Shown here: in pieces, positions 1 through 13,714 of the stretch
Layout of the letters: each line of letters opens with the position of its first letter
Position numbering within the stretch: the first letter of the stretch is position 1
Notes under the pieces: model-generated
What the model was told of the DNA's origin: nothing
The model's database searches: none
The model's input: the letters and a program-made list of their open reading frames with translations, nothing else
Program-made: the position numbers and the translations under genes
From: Oreohelix idahoensis
Taxonomy: Eukaryota; Mollusca; Gastropoda; Stylommatophora; Oreohelicidae
Direction: 5' to 3'
Length of the DNA stretch: 64,000 nt
Assembly: GCA_024509875.1 (NCBI GenBank)
Contig: JAMPIV010000582.1
Coordinates: forward strand, 627,501-691,500

Positions 1-515
1 TGATGCATTCCACTAGCGGGGCGGCCATTTTTAAAACGTCATTATGACGTCACCTTATGCGTCATCACCGCGATGGCCCATGCATGACACTCGAGACATC
101 CAGGACAACAATATTGGCAAGTTACAATATAATGGCATGATTATTCTTATTGTTATAACATATTTCCGGTTTTCACTTGACTCACCCTCGTATATTAATT
201 TGCTGAGAATATCATTATTTATGACATTCATTTGGTGAGAACATCATTATTTTCTACAATAATGTGTTGTGAACATCATTACTTATGACATTAATTTGCT
301 GAGAACTTCATTACCATAAATTTGCTGAGAACATCATTATTTATGGTATTAATTTACTGAAACTGGTGTTCCTTATGGCAGTTTGTTAAGAACAGCAACA
401 TTTGTGAAATTACTTCTGATAAATGAATTGCATGCGTTTATTCATTTAAGTAGCTCGAACCTGTTAAACTAAAATCTAACCATACACATATAAGAACGTT
501 ACGTCTGTAAGCGTG

Positions 516-518
<3 letters not shown>
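1..518. other. Intergenic/intronic AT-rich DNA with a degenerate repeat
   Basis: No gene is recognisable. From about 198 to 370 a roughly 34-bp motif built on 'TTTGCTGAGAACATCATTA' recurs about five times with many changes, so it is an old, decayed tandem repeat. Short open frames here have no recognisable content. Confidence 0.5.

Positions 519-606
<88 letters not shown>
519..606. repeat. (AT)n microsatellite
   Basis: Pure AT dinucleotide array of about 88 bp. It directly abuts a LINE 3' fragment on its right. It is the first of five long AT arrays in the first 8.6 kb, each at the edge of a mobile element. Confidence 0.97.
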
Positions 607-609
<3 letters not shown>

Positions 610-612
610 GGG

Positions 613-750
613 GTGGGGGAGCGAAAGCGCCTCCTCAGATTGGGCGAAAGGAAGCTCTCACAACAAGCAGAAGATTAAAAAAAAAACAGCGGAGAACTAT
701 CACCTCAGGGGCGCCTTCCCATTGTCAGTTATGACTGCAGGTGGCTACTA
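613..750 (+). mobile_element. LINE 3' end fragment (family Y, plus strand)
   Basis: The last ~40 codons and 3' end of a non-LTR retrotransposon ORF, stopping at TGA 732-734. The frame reads through a lysine/arginine-rich stretch to 'ITSGAPSHCQL'. This matches the C-terminus of the minus-strand copy at 8590-8955, which ends 'VTSGAQTHSQL', and the nucleotide match continues past the stop ('CAGTTATGACTG.AGG.GGCTA'). Only the extreme 3' end survives, as expected for a 5'-truncated LINE insertion between two AT arrays. Confidence 0.7.
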
Positions 751-751
751 C

Positions 752-761
752 ATATATATAT

Positions 762-840
<79 letters not shown>
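752..840. repeat. (AT)n microsatellite, interrupted
   Basis: AT-dinucleotide array with a few interruptions. Its right end is the TA target next to the left terminus of the Tc1-like element that starts at 841/842. Confidence 0.95.
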
Positions 841-841
<1 letters not shown>

Positions 842-842
<1 letters not shown>

Positions 843-866
843 TGAAGCACATTAAAAACGCACCAC
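842..866 (+). repeat. Left terminal inverted repeat of the Tc1-like element
   Basis: Begins CTGAAGCACATTAAAAACGC and is the exact reverse complement of 2037-2061 over 25 bp. One extra C (841) separates it from the AT array. Confidence 0.92.
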
Positions 867-1137
867 TATTATATATACTGATGCCGAAAAGCTGGCAAAA
901 AAAAGTGTGGGAATGGATTTTCCCCGTGTTTGCCATGAGGTAGAGAGCGAATGGCTGCTGGAATGGAAAGTGCAAGATTCAACCCATGGGTGTGTGTACA
1001 GACTACATGAAAACGATGAAAGTTACACGTGCAACACGATTCTCAACAGCTATGACCCTGAAAATGTGTACACGTTGTGGCAGTATACTCGGTATAAAAA
1101 GGCCGTTGAGACAAAACACCCAGTACATGTGCTTGAA

Positions 1138-1862
1138 ATGCCACGACTATCTGAAAACGACCGCCAACGAGCAATTGGTATGTTGGAGACCGGAATGAGC
1201 TCGCGGGCCATTGCCAGAAGGATGAATTGCCACCACAGCACTATTGTACGTCTTAATGAACGTTACGGAACCACTGGCAGTGCCCGGGATAGACTTCGGA
1301 GTGGCCAACCACGAGTTACTACCCCTGCGCAAGATCGTCATATTGTGCTGAGTCACCTAAGGAATTGACTCTTCCGGCAAGTCAAACAGCAAGAGCAATA
1401 GTGGGTAGACATGGGCAAGTCTCTCGAATGACAGTCATACGACGACTCAGAGATACAGGCCTTTCTGCAAGACGACGTTATGTTGGGCCAAACTTGACTC
1501 ACAGACATCGTCAGCAGCGCCTGCAATGGACAGAGCAACATATCAGATGGACTAGACTGCAGTTGAATGCTGTCCTATTCACAGACGAGAACAGATTCAA
1601 CATATCCTTTGCAGATGAACGTATGCGGATTTAGCGACGGTGTGAAGAGCGCTTTGCAGATTGCTGTGTCAACCGATTTCGAGGTGGCAGTATTCACATT
1701 TGGGGAGGATTCAGTTTTCACCATCGCTTGCCTCTTCACGTCTTCCGTGGCAATGTTAATGCTGTGACATATCGAGATGAGGTTCTGGATGCACTGGTTG
1801 CTCCTGCGTTCACAATTTATCCAGACTTGCAGCTTCTCCAGCAGGATAACGCACGTGCATTT
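1138..1862 (+). pseudogene. Tc1-like transposase pseudogene
   Basis: Encoded a DD(E/D) transposase that cuts and pastes the flanking element. It starts at ATG 1138 ('MPRLSENDRQRAIGML'), a typical Tc1-family N-terminus, followed by helix-turn-helix DNA-binding segments. A frameshift near 1362-1370 breaks the frame just after the first HTH region. The next frame carries 'RMTVIRRLRDTGLSARR' and the first catalytic aspartate in 'VLFTDENRF' (about 1580). A TAG at 1632-1634 stands where the family normally has Trp. The same frame continues through 'GGSIHIWGG' to the second catalytic aspartate in 'LLQQDNARA' (about 1850). Homology then stops: the region holding the third catalytic acid is deleted and only ~170 bp of 3' UTR-like sequence remains before the right TIR. 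Three independent lesions make it clearly dead. Confidence 0.9.
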
Positions 1863-2036
1863 TTTTGTATTTTTGGTTTTCTCCCTTGCCTGCACAGAAT
1901 GCAATGAATTTCATAACAATCAAATGTACAAATTAATGACCAGCATGGATTCATAGGAAAATGAATAAAGATTCCAAATATGTAAACTTGTACACACTTA
2001 TATTTACATTTCACACTCTGTTCCTGGATTATACAG

Positions 2037-2387
<351 letters not shown>

Positions 2388-2410
2388 AAATAAATAAATA
2401 AATATATATA

Positions 2411-2846
2411 CTTACTTACTTACTTAGTCGTTCCCCTTCTACCGAGAGGTGTAGAGGTTTGGAAGAGAGAGCGCCAGACTATCCTATCTGCTGTCTTCCT
2501 CCTGGCCTGGTTCCATTCTAGTCCTCGGTCCTTCAAAGATTGTCTAATGTTGTCCTCCCAGCGAACTCTGGGGTCGTCCTCGGGGTTTGGATCCTTGGCT
2601 ATTTGTTTCCCATGCTTGTCGTGGTATCCGATCTTCTCCCATTCTGCAGACATGGCCAAACCATCTTAGTTGGGACTGTTCTACTTGGGTCTGCAGGGGG
2701 GTAGGATTTAAGGCCTTGACGTATCGTCTGGTTGCGTACCATGTCTCTTCTTGTTACTTCAACCACCTTCCTCAGATACCTCATTTCTGAGGTTTGGATC
2801 TGGCTTTTATGGGTTGTAGTCATTACCCATGACTCGCATCCATATG
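2411..2846 (-). pseudogene. LINE (family X) RT C-terminal fragment
   Basis: Minus-strand 3' end of a non-LTR retrotransposon. The 3' tail is a CTTA repeat on the plus strand ((TAAG)n on the coding strand, 2411-2424). Upstream, two frames encode the conserved post-RT segment: '[13 protein letters not shown]', 'EMRYLRKVVEVTRRDMVRN', then after a frame break near 2640 'VRWEDNIRQSLKDRGLEWN'. The same segment is intact at 10015-10476. It is truncated at both the protein and DNA level and has no RT catalytic core. Right end abuts the next AT array. Confidence 0.85.
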
Positions 2847-2847
2847 T

Positions 2848-4678
<1,831 letters not shown>

Positions 4679-4680
4679 AG

Positions 4681-4698
4681 TGGCGTCGTCGGCAGGAT
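4681..4698 (+). promoter_or_regulatory. Primer-binding site of the Gag-only element
   Basis: TGGCGTCGTCGGCAGGAT begins two bases after the terminal CA of the 5' LTR. It starts with TGG, complementary to the CCA end of a tRNA. I cannot assign the tRNA without a search. Confidence 0.65.
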
Positions 4699-4839
4699 TG
4701 ACAGACAGCACGCAGTGAAGCAACTCGTCAGCAATCAGAGCAGCAACAGCCGAAACAGTAGAACACCCAGTTCAGTGCAAGGCAAGGGACGGGACCATCC
4801 AGTTTGTCAAGATTTCTAGTCAACTCTACTAGCAACAAG

Positions 4840-6669
4840 ATGGCGGCACGCAACACACGTGCTGCTAGTAGAACTGATAACGAAGATGTGGCTGAGGTGG
4901 ATGACCCTGTAGTAGGGCTGGATCGTCAACCAGAACGAGTACAGTACATCGTGGTACCTACTCACAAGAGAGTGCGGTGCTTTGGGGAGCGCACGGGTCC
5001 TACGGCTGAGGAATATGTCAGTGAGGTGAGAGCTGCCTGGAGAGTAGGGATGATGAGTAAAGAGGACCAGGCAGATGTTATTCTTGACAGTGTGACCCCA
5101 AGTATCCGTAGGGAGCTGAGGATTCAGGCTGATGACGGTGACCCAGAAGCAATGCTACATTCCATTCTTAGGGTGTATGGGGAGCGTCGGAGCATCCCAG
5201 AAGTAATGGCCGCGTTCTACTCTACCCGGCAAGGTGCAAGGGAGTCTCTTTGGGAATTCTCCCATCGCATTCACGAGGTGTTTGAAAGTGTTGTAAGGGC
5301 ACAAAAGCAGAACAATGTCACTCCTTTGGCGCCATCCTTTCTTCGTGACCAGTTTGCTGCTTGTCTGAGAGATGACCTACTAAGAAAGCTTGCAAAGGAA
5401 ATGAACATCAAGGAGCCTACAGCATCGTTCACGTCGGTGAGGGACTATGCCCTACGGTTTTTGGAGACTGAGCTCACTTCTGGGGCTGGTGTTGCCAGTG
5501 TCGAAGCAGCTTCGGGGGCTGGTGTTGCCAGTGTTGAAGTGGCAAGAACAGAGACTGTGTCAGATACTCGTGCATTAAACGCAGAAGTAAAGCGGCTGAG
5601 AGCACAGGTGGCTCAATTAGAGGCTAAAATTGATGCGATGTCTCAGGAGCAGGGGAGACGTACCAGGACAGTTCGTTGTTTTAGATGCAGAGAACTAGGC
5701 CACGTACAGAATCGATGTCCACAAAGCATTAAACTAGACCCCTCTGCGGCTGGGAGTCAGGTTACAGAAGGGGAGCAGAATGGCTCAAAGATAAAGATGG
5801 TTGGTGGTCGACCGGAGTGTGAGGCGCTTATTGCAGGGAAGAAAGTCAAAGGCGGCCAGGGATGTAAGGGTAGCAGGAGGCGACCCAGGACACCGAGGAA
5901 GCCTAGGAAAATAAGATGCTTCAACTGTGGAGACCTTTCGAACCACATGGCAGCCAGGTGTCCCCAGGGCCCGCTTCCTAAGCGATGTTTCCATTGTAGG
6001 TCCCCGGACCATTTGATATCGGTTTGCCCATCAAAGAGCGCCCTCTCTATGCGTACCAACACATCTACATTGCCGTCACAGTGCAAGCCAAGAGATGGCC
6101 GTGGCAACTGTCACCACAAGGGCGCCAGGAAAAGTGGTCGGCATTTAGAGGAGGAGACTCATCTAAAACTCGTTGAAGGACACGTTTCCAGGCTACGAGG
6201 GGCGCACGTAAGAGCAGAGCCACCGTTGCAGAGTTTTGCAGCAGTACGGAAAGAGAGATGTGACAAGCTGTCGTGTTCTACTCCACTACAGGTGGGACAA
6301 TTGGTGAGGAAAAGAATGCACTACGCTGAGAGATCCAAAATTCGTGACATGTGGTCAGAAGAGGAGTACATTGTTATTCGGGCTCCCACAATGACAGGAG
6401 GTCCGTATGTCATCCAGCGAACAGACAGAGCGAGTCCGGGCATTAGAGTCACTGGCAACGAACTCAGACGTAGTGAAGACAAAGATGATTCACCAGACTT
6501 GATAGATACGACACTAGGCCTACCTGAAGCACCAGCTTTGCCAGAGGAGACAGACCCTAGGGAGGACGAAAATGATTTAACGCCCGAACCAGGCTGGTAT
6601 GCCCTGCAGCCGATAGAAGGTCCTGCCCCGAGACGTTCTGAGAGAATACGACTGAAGCGCATAGCTTAG
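4840..6669 (+). CDS. Gag-like protein fused to an integrase C-terminal tail
   Basis: Encodes about 609 residues from ATG 4840 (context AACAAGATGGCG). The frame is open 36 bp further upstream but only from a TTG. The N-terminal half is Gag-like: a helical capsid-type region (~40-220) and a short coiled coil (~245-275). Three zinc-knuckle motifs follow: CFRCRELGHVQNRC, CFNCGDLSNHMAARC and CFHCRSPDHLISVC. The first and third have the usual C-x2-C-x4-H-x4-C spacing; the second has one extra residue. The last ~130 residues look like the end of a Gypsy integrase: 'LQVGQLVRKRMHY', 'DMWSEEEYIVI' and a GPY/F-type 'GGPYVIQRTD', then a basic 'APRRSERIRLKR' end. Protease, RT, RNase H and the integrase core are missing between the halves, yet the frame stays open. 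This suggests an internal deletion that joined gag to the 3' end of pol. Gag would assemble particles and package RNA. Whether the tail functions is unknown. Confidence 0.85.
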   Translation: MAARNTRAASRTDNEDVAEVDDPVVGLDRQPERVQYIVVPTHKRVRCFGERTGPTAEEYVSEVRAAWRVGMMSKEDQADVILDSVTPSIRRELRIQADDGDPEAMLHSILRVYGERRSIPEVMAAFYSTRQGARESLWEFSHRIHEVFESVVRAQKQNNVTPLAPSFLRDQFAACLRDDLLRKLAKEMNIKEPTASFTSVRDYALRFLETELTSGAGVASVEAASGAGVASVEVARTETVSDTRALNAEVKRLRAQVAQLEAKIDAMSQEQGRRTRTVRCFRCRELGHVQNRCPQSIKLDPSAAGSQVTEGEQNGSKIKMVGGRPECEALIAGKKVKGGQGCKGSRRRPRTPRKPRKIRCFNCGDLSNHMAARCPQGPLPKRCFHCRSPDHLISVCPSKSALSMRTNTSTLPSQCKPRDGRGNCHHKGARKSGRHLEEETHLKLVEGHVSRLRGAHVRAEPPLQSFAAVRKERCDKLSCSTPLQVGQLVRKRMHYAERSKIRDMWSEEEYIVIRAPTMTGGPYVIQRTDRASPGIRVTGNELRRSEDKDDSPDLIDTTLGLPEAPALPEETDPREDENDLTPEPGWYALQPIEGPAPRRSERIRLKRIA

Positions 6670-6691
6670 TGCAGTTGTCGGGACGACAACA

Positions 6692-6708
6692 AAATCAGGC
6701 GGGGAATA
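6692..6708 (+). promoter_or_regulatory. Polypurine tract of the Gag-only element
   Basis: AAATCAGGCGGGGAATA lies immediately before the 3' LTR. It is the purine-rich plus-strand primer site expected there, although it contains some pyrimidines. Confidence 0.6.
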
Positions 6709-8443
6709 TGTGACAGCGCCATCTTGAGATCTGTCGTTCTCGGCGCTGGCCCCATCTGGGCAGTCATGTTGTCTATGTGGTTTAGTGCCTTTTGATCACG
6801 TTATCTTCAAGCAGATTTATTACAAGGCCATAATAAGCCTACGAATTAGCTGTGTTTTTGCTCTAGTTGTGTAAATCTGTGTTTTCATGCATTCTGGAGC
6901 AATAATCGCGGGTGTTATCTGTGTGGCGCAGATTAAGACGCGTAGCGCGCAGTAAATTGAGTGGTTAGGCCAGGGCTTATAAAAAGGGGTAGCAAGCGGC
7001 GAAACCGGTCTATGTTTGAGAGAGCCGCCCAGTAAGAACAGACGAAGAAGACACACAAGAGCCAAGCTGTAAATGTCTTGAGCACGTGAGTTTTAATTTA
7101 AATTAGCATTAGTTTTCTAGGATTCTGAAATTATATCGATGTGGCTATTTTAATGTTTAATGAGATAGATAGATAGATGTGAAAGTTTAAGAGCGATTAT
7201 TTCATTCTTCAGAAAGGCAGACATAGTGTGAGGCTATTAAGATTAACGATCGCAAGATAGCGGCCTCGTGGTGATAAAAGGCGGCGATAACGAGTCTGAG
7301 CAAACACGCTCCGCGTGTTAAACCTATAATATGTTATGCCGAGCGACACGCGGTGTATTTAGTTCCAGTTTTTGGTTAAAGCCAAGAATATTATTCTTTA
7401 ATGTAAGAGTAATTTTATTTTATCCTTTAATGTAAAAGTAATTAAGTGTATTTCACGATTATTGATTATTCTACTGTTTATCTTTAGTGGTTACTTAGAA
7501 GGGAGAATAGTCATTTAGATTTCTGGTGCGTAAGGCAAGTTGAGACAGGTGTTTCTCTGTTTGCTCCCGGTGGAGCATGGAAACACCAATGCGGCTGGTG
7601 TCCACCACAAGTCAACAGAAGCATTTTTATGCTGTTACAGTGGTTGTTCCTGTAATAATGTGTTTCATGTGATGAGTTCCCAATCTCGTCAGGGGTCACA
7701 TATGACACGTTTGTGGCCAGGCGCACCAGTCGTCACTTACGACATGTTCAGAGTGCGGGAACGAGTATTGATGTGGGTCGGTTGAGAGGTAGTAGTTAAT
7801 TCTCATTATTGAGATTATTTGTTGTACATGTATTGAAGAATATTATTTTATGTCCAGTTGATTATTATTGTTATGTGAACATGGTTTGTGAGAGCACGTG
7901 GGCGTACGTGGAGATGTATATTTCTCTTCTCCGCTCCTGAGGGAGCATGGGGCCACCGGTGTGGTTTGCCTCAGCATTTAGCATTCAGATGCTCTTGCAG
8001 TAGTGGTTTCGGTAGCAACCTATGTTACCCGGTGCGATTGCCAGCCTCATGCACAACACCATACTAGTCGCATTGGACGACACGCATGAGTGTGTGGGAT
8101 AGTTGATGATATCAGGTGGGCGCATGTTTTCTGTATGGTAAGTGTTATTATCCATGCTATTGATGTTCACTTAGACGTTGTTTTATTTATTATTTTTCAG
8201 ACAGTCTATGAACACTGACTGGGTGTTCGTTTGATTGTTTGTTGGATTGTTTGTTTGGTGTTCGGTTCTGTTCGGTAGAATTAAATGTTGATCTGCATAA
8301 GGCTTTGGGTTGCTTGAATTGTTAAGTCTGCTGCTGAGAGGGTTGCAAGCAACCAATAATTGCAACCCCTGTCAAACGATCCTTTATAAATTTTCTTAGT
8401 GCACGGGTCTTGGGTGTGAGGTACCCCTAGCGCCCCTGTCACA
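6709..8443 (+). repeat. 3' LTR of the Gag-only element
   Basis: 1735 bp, TGTGACAG...CTGTCACA, nearly identical to 2944-4678. Differences I see include C/T in AAATG(C/T)CTTG, A/G in CAGG(A/G)GTC, A/G in CCA(A/G)GCGC, G/A in ATTG(G/A)GAT and T/G in GTAC(T/G)TGG. Outside the CA end the sequence reads AGTG before the AT array resumes; AGTG also follows the 5' LTR. Confidence 0.95.
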
Positions 8444-8444
8444 A

Positions 8445-8549
<105 letters not shown>

Positions 8550-8577
8550 ATAATAATAATCATGTAATATAATATAA

Positions 8578-8962
8578 TAGCCCCTTCAGTCATAACTGAC
8601 TATGGGTTTGAGCCCCTGAGGTGACAGCCCTCAGCTGCTTATTCTCCTGGTGTTCCTTTCGACGTTTTCTCCTATCTTCTGCTTGTCGTGTGAGCTTCTT
8701 TTCGCCAAATCTGAGGTGGCGCCTCAGATAGCATCGCCACTTGTTGCGATCGGCAGCTTCATCCTCCCAAGTTTCAGGATTTATGTCCAGTGCCCTCATA
8801 TCTCTCTTGCACACATCTTTGAATCTCAGCTGCGGTCGCCCAACTCTTCTTTTGCCATCTGACATTTGTCCCGACATGGTCAAGCCAGCGTAGTCTGCGC
8901 TGTCTACGCAGTGTATACATGGTTTGAAGGCCAGCACGTGACAACACCTCGACATTTGTCAC
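8578..8962 (-). pseudogene. LINE (family Y) RT C-terminal fragment
   Basis: Minus-strand 3' end of a non-LTR retrotransposon, stopping at 8590-8592. One frame carries 'RQRRLRWLDHVGTNV'. After a frameshift near 8865 the next carries 'GKRRVGRPQLRFKDVCKRDM', 'WEDEAADRNKWR' and a basic tail ending 'TSGAQTHSQL'. This C-terminal segment is typical of APE-type LINE polymerases (family knowledge). No catalytic core is present. Same family as the fragment at 613-750. It was probably once continuous with the AT-rich stretch at its 3' end. Confidence 0.85.
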
Positions 8963-10009
8963 TTTTGCTTTCCATGAAGTGCTGTGACATTATTTTGGGT
9001 CGATCTCTGCTTAACTACGGCCGTATCCTGGGACATTTGTTGTACTGACTTTATTATTTGTTTTTCAGTGGTCGGCACCTTTTTTCTTTCTATGCTATGT
9101 AGCAGATATTTGATATGGTCAAATCATTTCACACTCCCTTAGGTAATAATTCGTCTTGTCTGTTTACCTGACCATCCTTGCTGAGAGAGTAGACAGGTGA
9201 TGCAATATTAACCAACAACCACGTTGGTTAATCTCGGGTTTGGCCGACACCAGACTACAGAATAACACTAAAATCGCCCAGCGCAGTTGTTTAGTCGCTG
9301 ATAAGGCAAGGGTGCGTTCTTCGCCAAGATGGTAATACGCTGAAAGTTTGATAGCCACTACGGGAAGATAACTTATTTGTCAGCGCACAGGAATGACATA
9401 GTCGTTTCCTGCACACCATGAGGAAAGTAAGATGTAAATGTAGGCATTTGCAGAGAAGGCAATCGGATGTTTTATTGCCATATATGGGAGAGGTGACCTT
9501 ATGCATCACGCACAGAATTTCAGGCGGAAACAATTTTGAAATTGCCCCACCTAAACACGCATGTTTGAAACAATTGGAGCACTCCTTAGCATCGTAACAA
9601 ACAAATGCGAGGGAAGACAGGAAATATAACCTAAGCTTTTTGCAAGTCTAGTTTACTGTGAGAATCGCTTGCCAAGACGACAGTCAGACTGCCAGGGTTA
9701 GAATCAGATTTCATATATATCAGACCGAACTTTGTGGAACATTTTGAATGACTTAAAGAGCCCAGGAAAACCATTTTAATAACGAAAACCGAGATCTGAG
9801 GAAACTGAAAACACGGCGTCATAGTGGGAATTCATTATTAACATACAAACACCCCAGAAACGTGTAAAAAGGCATCTGCTTGTGCCTTAACTTTATTCCT
9901 CTGTGCAAACAGTCTGTGAGCCAAGATTGGCGTAAATTGTACTTTTCCATTCTATATTTTTCATTACTGACATGTGATCTAATATGTATATATTGCAATG
10001 TGAATATTA
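8963..10009. other. No recognisable gene
   Basis: About 1 kb of mixed-composition DNA with only short open frames. I see no splice-flanked coding segment, repeat family or RNA gene. Confidence 0.4.
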
Positions 10010-10969
10010 CTTACTTACTTAGTCGTTCCCCTTCTACCGTGAGGTGTAGAGGTGTGGAAGAGAGAGCGCCAGACTATCCTATCGGCTGTCTTCCTCCTGG
10101 CCTGGTTCCATTCTAGTCCTCGGTCCTTCAAAGATTGCCAAATGTTGTCCTCCCAGTGGACTCTGGGTCGTCCTGGGGGTCTGGATCCCTGGCTCTTTAT
10201 TTCCCATGCTTGTCGTGGTAGCCAATCTTCTCCCATCCTGCAGACATGGCCAAACCATCTTAGTTGGGACTGTTCTACTTGGGTCTGCAGGGGGTGGGGT
10301 TTTAAGCCTTGACGTATCGTCTGGTTGCGGACCATGTCTCTTCTTGTTACTTCAACCACCTTCCTGAGATACCTCATTTCTGAGGTTTGGATCTGGATTT
10401 TGTAGGTTGTAGTCATTGCCCATGACTCGCATCCATACGTGAAGACTGGGACATAGGTGGAGCGGTATACAGCCATCTTCGTTTTCTTGTCAACTTCTCT
10501 TTTGCTGAGGAATCCTCGATTTATGTCCTAAAAAAGTATCCCAGCTGCTGCTCTTCGGGTAGCCAACTCTTCTTTGATGCCTCCCTTCCAGATTATGACA
10601 GCTCAGAGGTATTTAAAGTGGTTGACCTGCTCCAGGACCTGTTTTTCCAGCTTAAACTAATGTCTTCTTTCCTCTCGTGATATCACCATGGTTTGTGGAG
10701 CTGCTTATGACCACCCCTTTCGTCTCTAGCTCTTTCTTCCAGACTTGCAGGTTGGATTGGAGATGTGCCTCTGATTTAGCAATCACGGCAACATCATCAG
10801 CAAATGCCAGCTCTGAAATACAGACCTGTCTCATCTTCCAGTACCCAACTGAATACTTTCTTGTTCTCTCCTTACATGCCTTGATGACATCGTCCATTTG
10901 GAGTATGAAAAGATAAGGTGACAGGTTCTGAACACCTCTGACTTATGGTTTGCTGTCCTCACATAATCC
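10010..10969 (-). mobile_element. 5'-truncated LINE (family X) with 12-bp target-site duplication
   Basis: A 960-bp minus-strand insertion flanked by the direct repeat ATGTGAATATTA (9998-10009 and 10970-10981), the signature of target-primed reverse transcription. Its 3' end carries the same (TAAG)n-type tail as 2411-2424. The 3' ORF part (10015-10476) reads 'YGCESWAMTTTYK', 'LRWFGHVCRMGEDWLPRQ', 'WEDNIWQSLKDRGLEWNQ' and stops normally. A second frame (10652-10897) carries the RT palm with the catalytic 'LAFADDVAVIAKS'. A frame break near 10480-10650 makes it a pseudogene. The 5' end is lost just upstream of the palm. Confidence 0.93.
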
Positions 10970-13688
10970 ATGTGAATATTAATATGTGAATATTGCTAGT
11001 GGATGTCCAGGTCATTTGAGGCTGGCAACCTCCACGTATAGAATGGTGATTTTATGAACCACAACTGCAAGGGCTGGTGACTACTTTATTGCTAGTTTCT
11101 TAAAGAGAATTAAAGAACATAGGTAGTCCCAAGTTCCATTTGGAGCAGGGAGGGAAAGATTAAAGAAATTATGTACATTCTAATTATAATATTTAGTCTC
11201 AAACCAGCGTAAATGTCTATGTAAACATGTTCCCTTTAAAATTAATGAAAGTTTCAAGCTTTTCAACCAGTGTAGATGTAAATGAAAACATGTTCAATCT
11301 ATATTGCGAACACTTTTCAATCAGTGTAGATGTAAACATATTCTATATATACTATTAACCTTTTCATTTGAACGTAAAGTAAATATAAAGTTATTTAATT
11401 TAAATGTAAAGAAATTTTCTCGCGACGGATTAATCTTAATTCTCATCGAGGGTATAGTCTGAGATAGATGGGATGGTGGAATAGGAGGAAGATGGGGACA
11501 CATAAGTATGTGTCGGGAAACTCAATACTCAGAGGGTATTCGTTTCTCTTCTTTTACAATACTAGCTGGTGGTACCAGTTGCCGGAACTAATCTCTGGAA
11601 CAAAGTCAGCTTAGAAGTGGACTGACGTCGAGCTAGACACCGTCATCAGAGGATCTAAGAGACGCGGGGCCAGCTTTGCAGTTACTCCCTGATCTTACTT
11701 GGAACGTGTGTGATAGTAACGAAGTGAACGGCACCATTTATACCTTATGTGTGGCAGAGAGAAGGCACCATTTATACCTTCTGTGACAGATGGAAGGCAC
11801 TATTTATATATCATGTCACCGGTGGATAGGTTTTGGTGACAGTTATGAAGAATCTCTCGAGTTGTAACTGGTTACCACCAGAGGTGTTATTACTCAAAGG
11901 AAAGTTTTATTTCAACCCAAGTTCTTTAGTACTCACAGCAGGCTGTCACGTTATCTATTTCTCCTTTATATTTTCATCTTCAACGTACTTATCAAGTAAC
12001 TCCCTTGGTTTTAGAAAACCGTTTTATTTATGAGTCCAACTGGACTACAAGGTTCATGTAATTGACACAACTCAATAACCTGACTACTGACGGTCAGAAC
12101 GTTCACAATCCAAAAAGAGAATTATTCTTCTATACAATACGACTGCATTAATGAAACACTGTTCAGAAATCATTTGTAAACACTGGTATGTTTCTACAGA
12201 TACTTAAATTATATAACTTCATAGTTAAAGGTTATCCTAATGTTCACAAAACGTATCGAGAAGTACAAACCGTGATATCAGTAGTCGTAAAACAAATCCC
12301 CTAATATTTTTGTTTTGGCTTGGTCGTAGAAACAGTTTCACTTGCATAAGGGGATAGTTTTCAACTTCTAAAAGGAAAACTCACCGATATGCAAGACTGT
12401 GATGTCTCTCGCTCGGAAGCTAGTTCTCCACTGAACTTATAATAGTACTCAAGCCCGTGCGAAGCTTTCTGCACACACTCACTCAAGTGTCACAACAATG
12501 CCTAGGTCTTCGCCTATTAATTAAGGGGAGCTAACTATTAATTCTTAAGAGTTATCTTATCTTGACTAGTGTTTTTATTACTTGCTAGTCTTGCTCAAGT
12601 ACTTCGTTCTTTCGACTTATTTCTATAAAACTAACGTGATAACTTGCGTTAGTGTGGGCCGTACTGTCACACGTGCGGCGAGTTTAATCTTGACCATTGA
12701 CACGAGAATTCTAGTGCCCTATCTACACAGAACCCAAAAACCTAGCGGGAGCAGAAAATACCATTTGCTGCAAAGTCAAACCTAAAAGCTGCTAAGTGAC
12801 TTCTTAAACAAAACCATCATTACACCCCAACAGTGATGATCATTTTTATCTGATAAATCATTATTCATTCTTTTAAAACCTTCTTAAACATAAGTGATTA
12901 TTAAATCTGTTATTTGTAAAAAATACAAATTTAACGTCGATTTATTCATTTTTGAATGTACTACATGTTTGCCTCAGTCAATTTACTAAAAATACTCTAA
13001 ATAGAGCTATACCATAATAAGAAGATTTCCACTGAGTAAATCAGGGTGGGGACTTGAATGCCCTGAAATTAATAATTGCTTAATTCTTCATAAAAGGCGG
13101 TGGATCAGATATAAGTTAACAATTGCCCTGCTTAACGCAGCACTGTTCTTGACTTCTGAAATATCTTATGAAGACTCCCTTGAGATAGAAGCATAATTAT
13201 ACTTCTATCTACAACTCTGTCAAGAGTAATCTTGTCAGAAGGTATATACATTTGAAGACCCATATTAGATACTCTTGAGTTTTGGCCACTGTTGGACCAC
13301 TACTGCAAAGCAGGGGAAGTATTTCGTGACGAGTGCCGAAAATGCGGCGTAGACACTGTAACGAGATGGTATGTATAGTTGTTGTTGTCTTGATGACAGT
13401 CGATGATAGTTCAATAAAGAATAATGAACTACAAGATATATCACAGTCTCAGAAATTAGCACTGGTGTATGATTGCTATCACGCGTGGTTTTCAAGAGTC
13501 TGCCTAAGACAAGACAAAAGTTTGTGTGGAGTCTGAGACAAGACAAAAGTCTGAATGAAGTCTGAGAAGATAGATGAGTTACGGTGTTGAATGTGGATAG
13601 AGTGACTGATAGTTATCAGGAGTAAATAACAGATGCTGATTCTCTCTCCTGCCACTCAATGACTATGCTTTGAGTACTGTCACACTGC

Positions 13689-13714
13689 CTCTCTCTCTCT
13701 CTCTCTCTCTCTCT
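13689..13714. repeat. (CT)n microsatellite
   Basis: Thirteen uninterrupted CT dinucleotides. Confidence 0.97.

Noticed and set aside
513..734. 73-codon frame starting with Ile-Tyr repeats
   Set aside because: The start is the (AT)n array. Only the last ~40 codons are LINE-derived.
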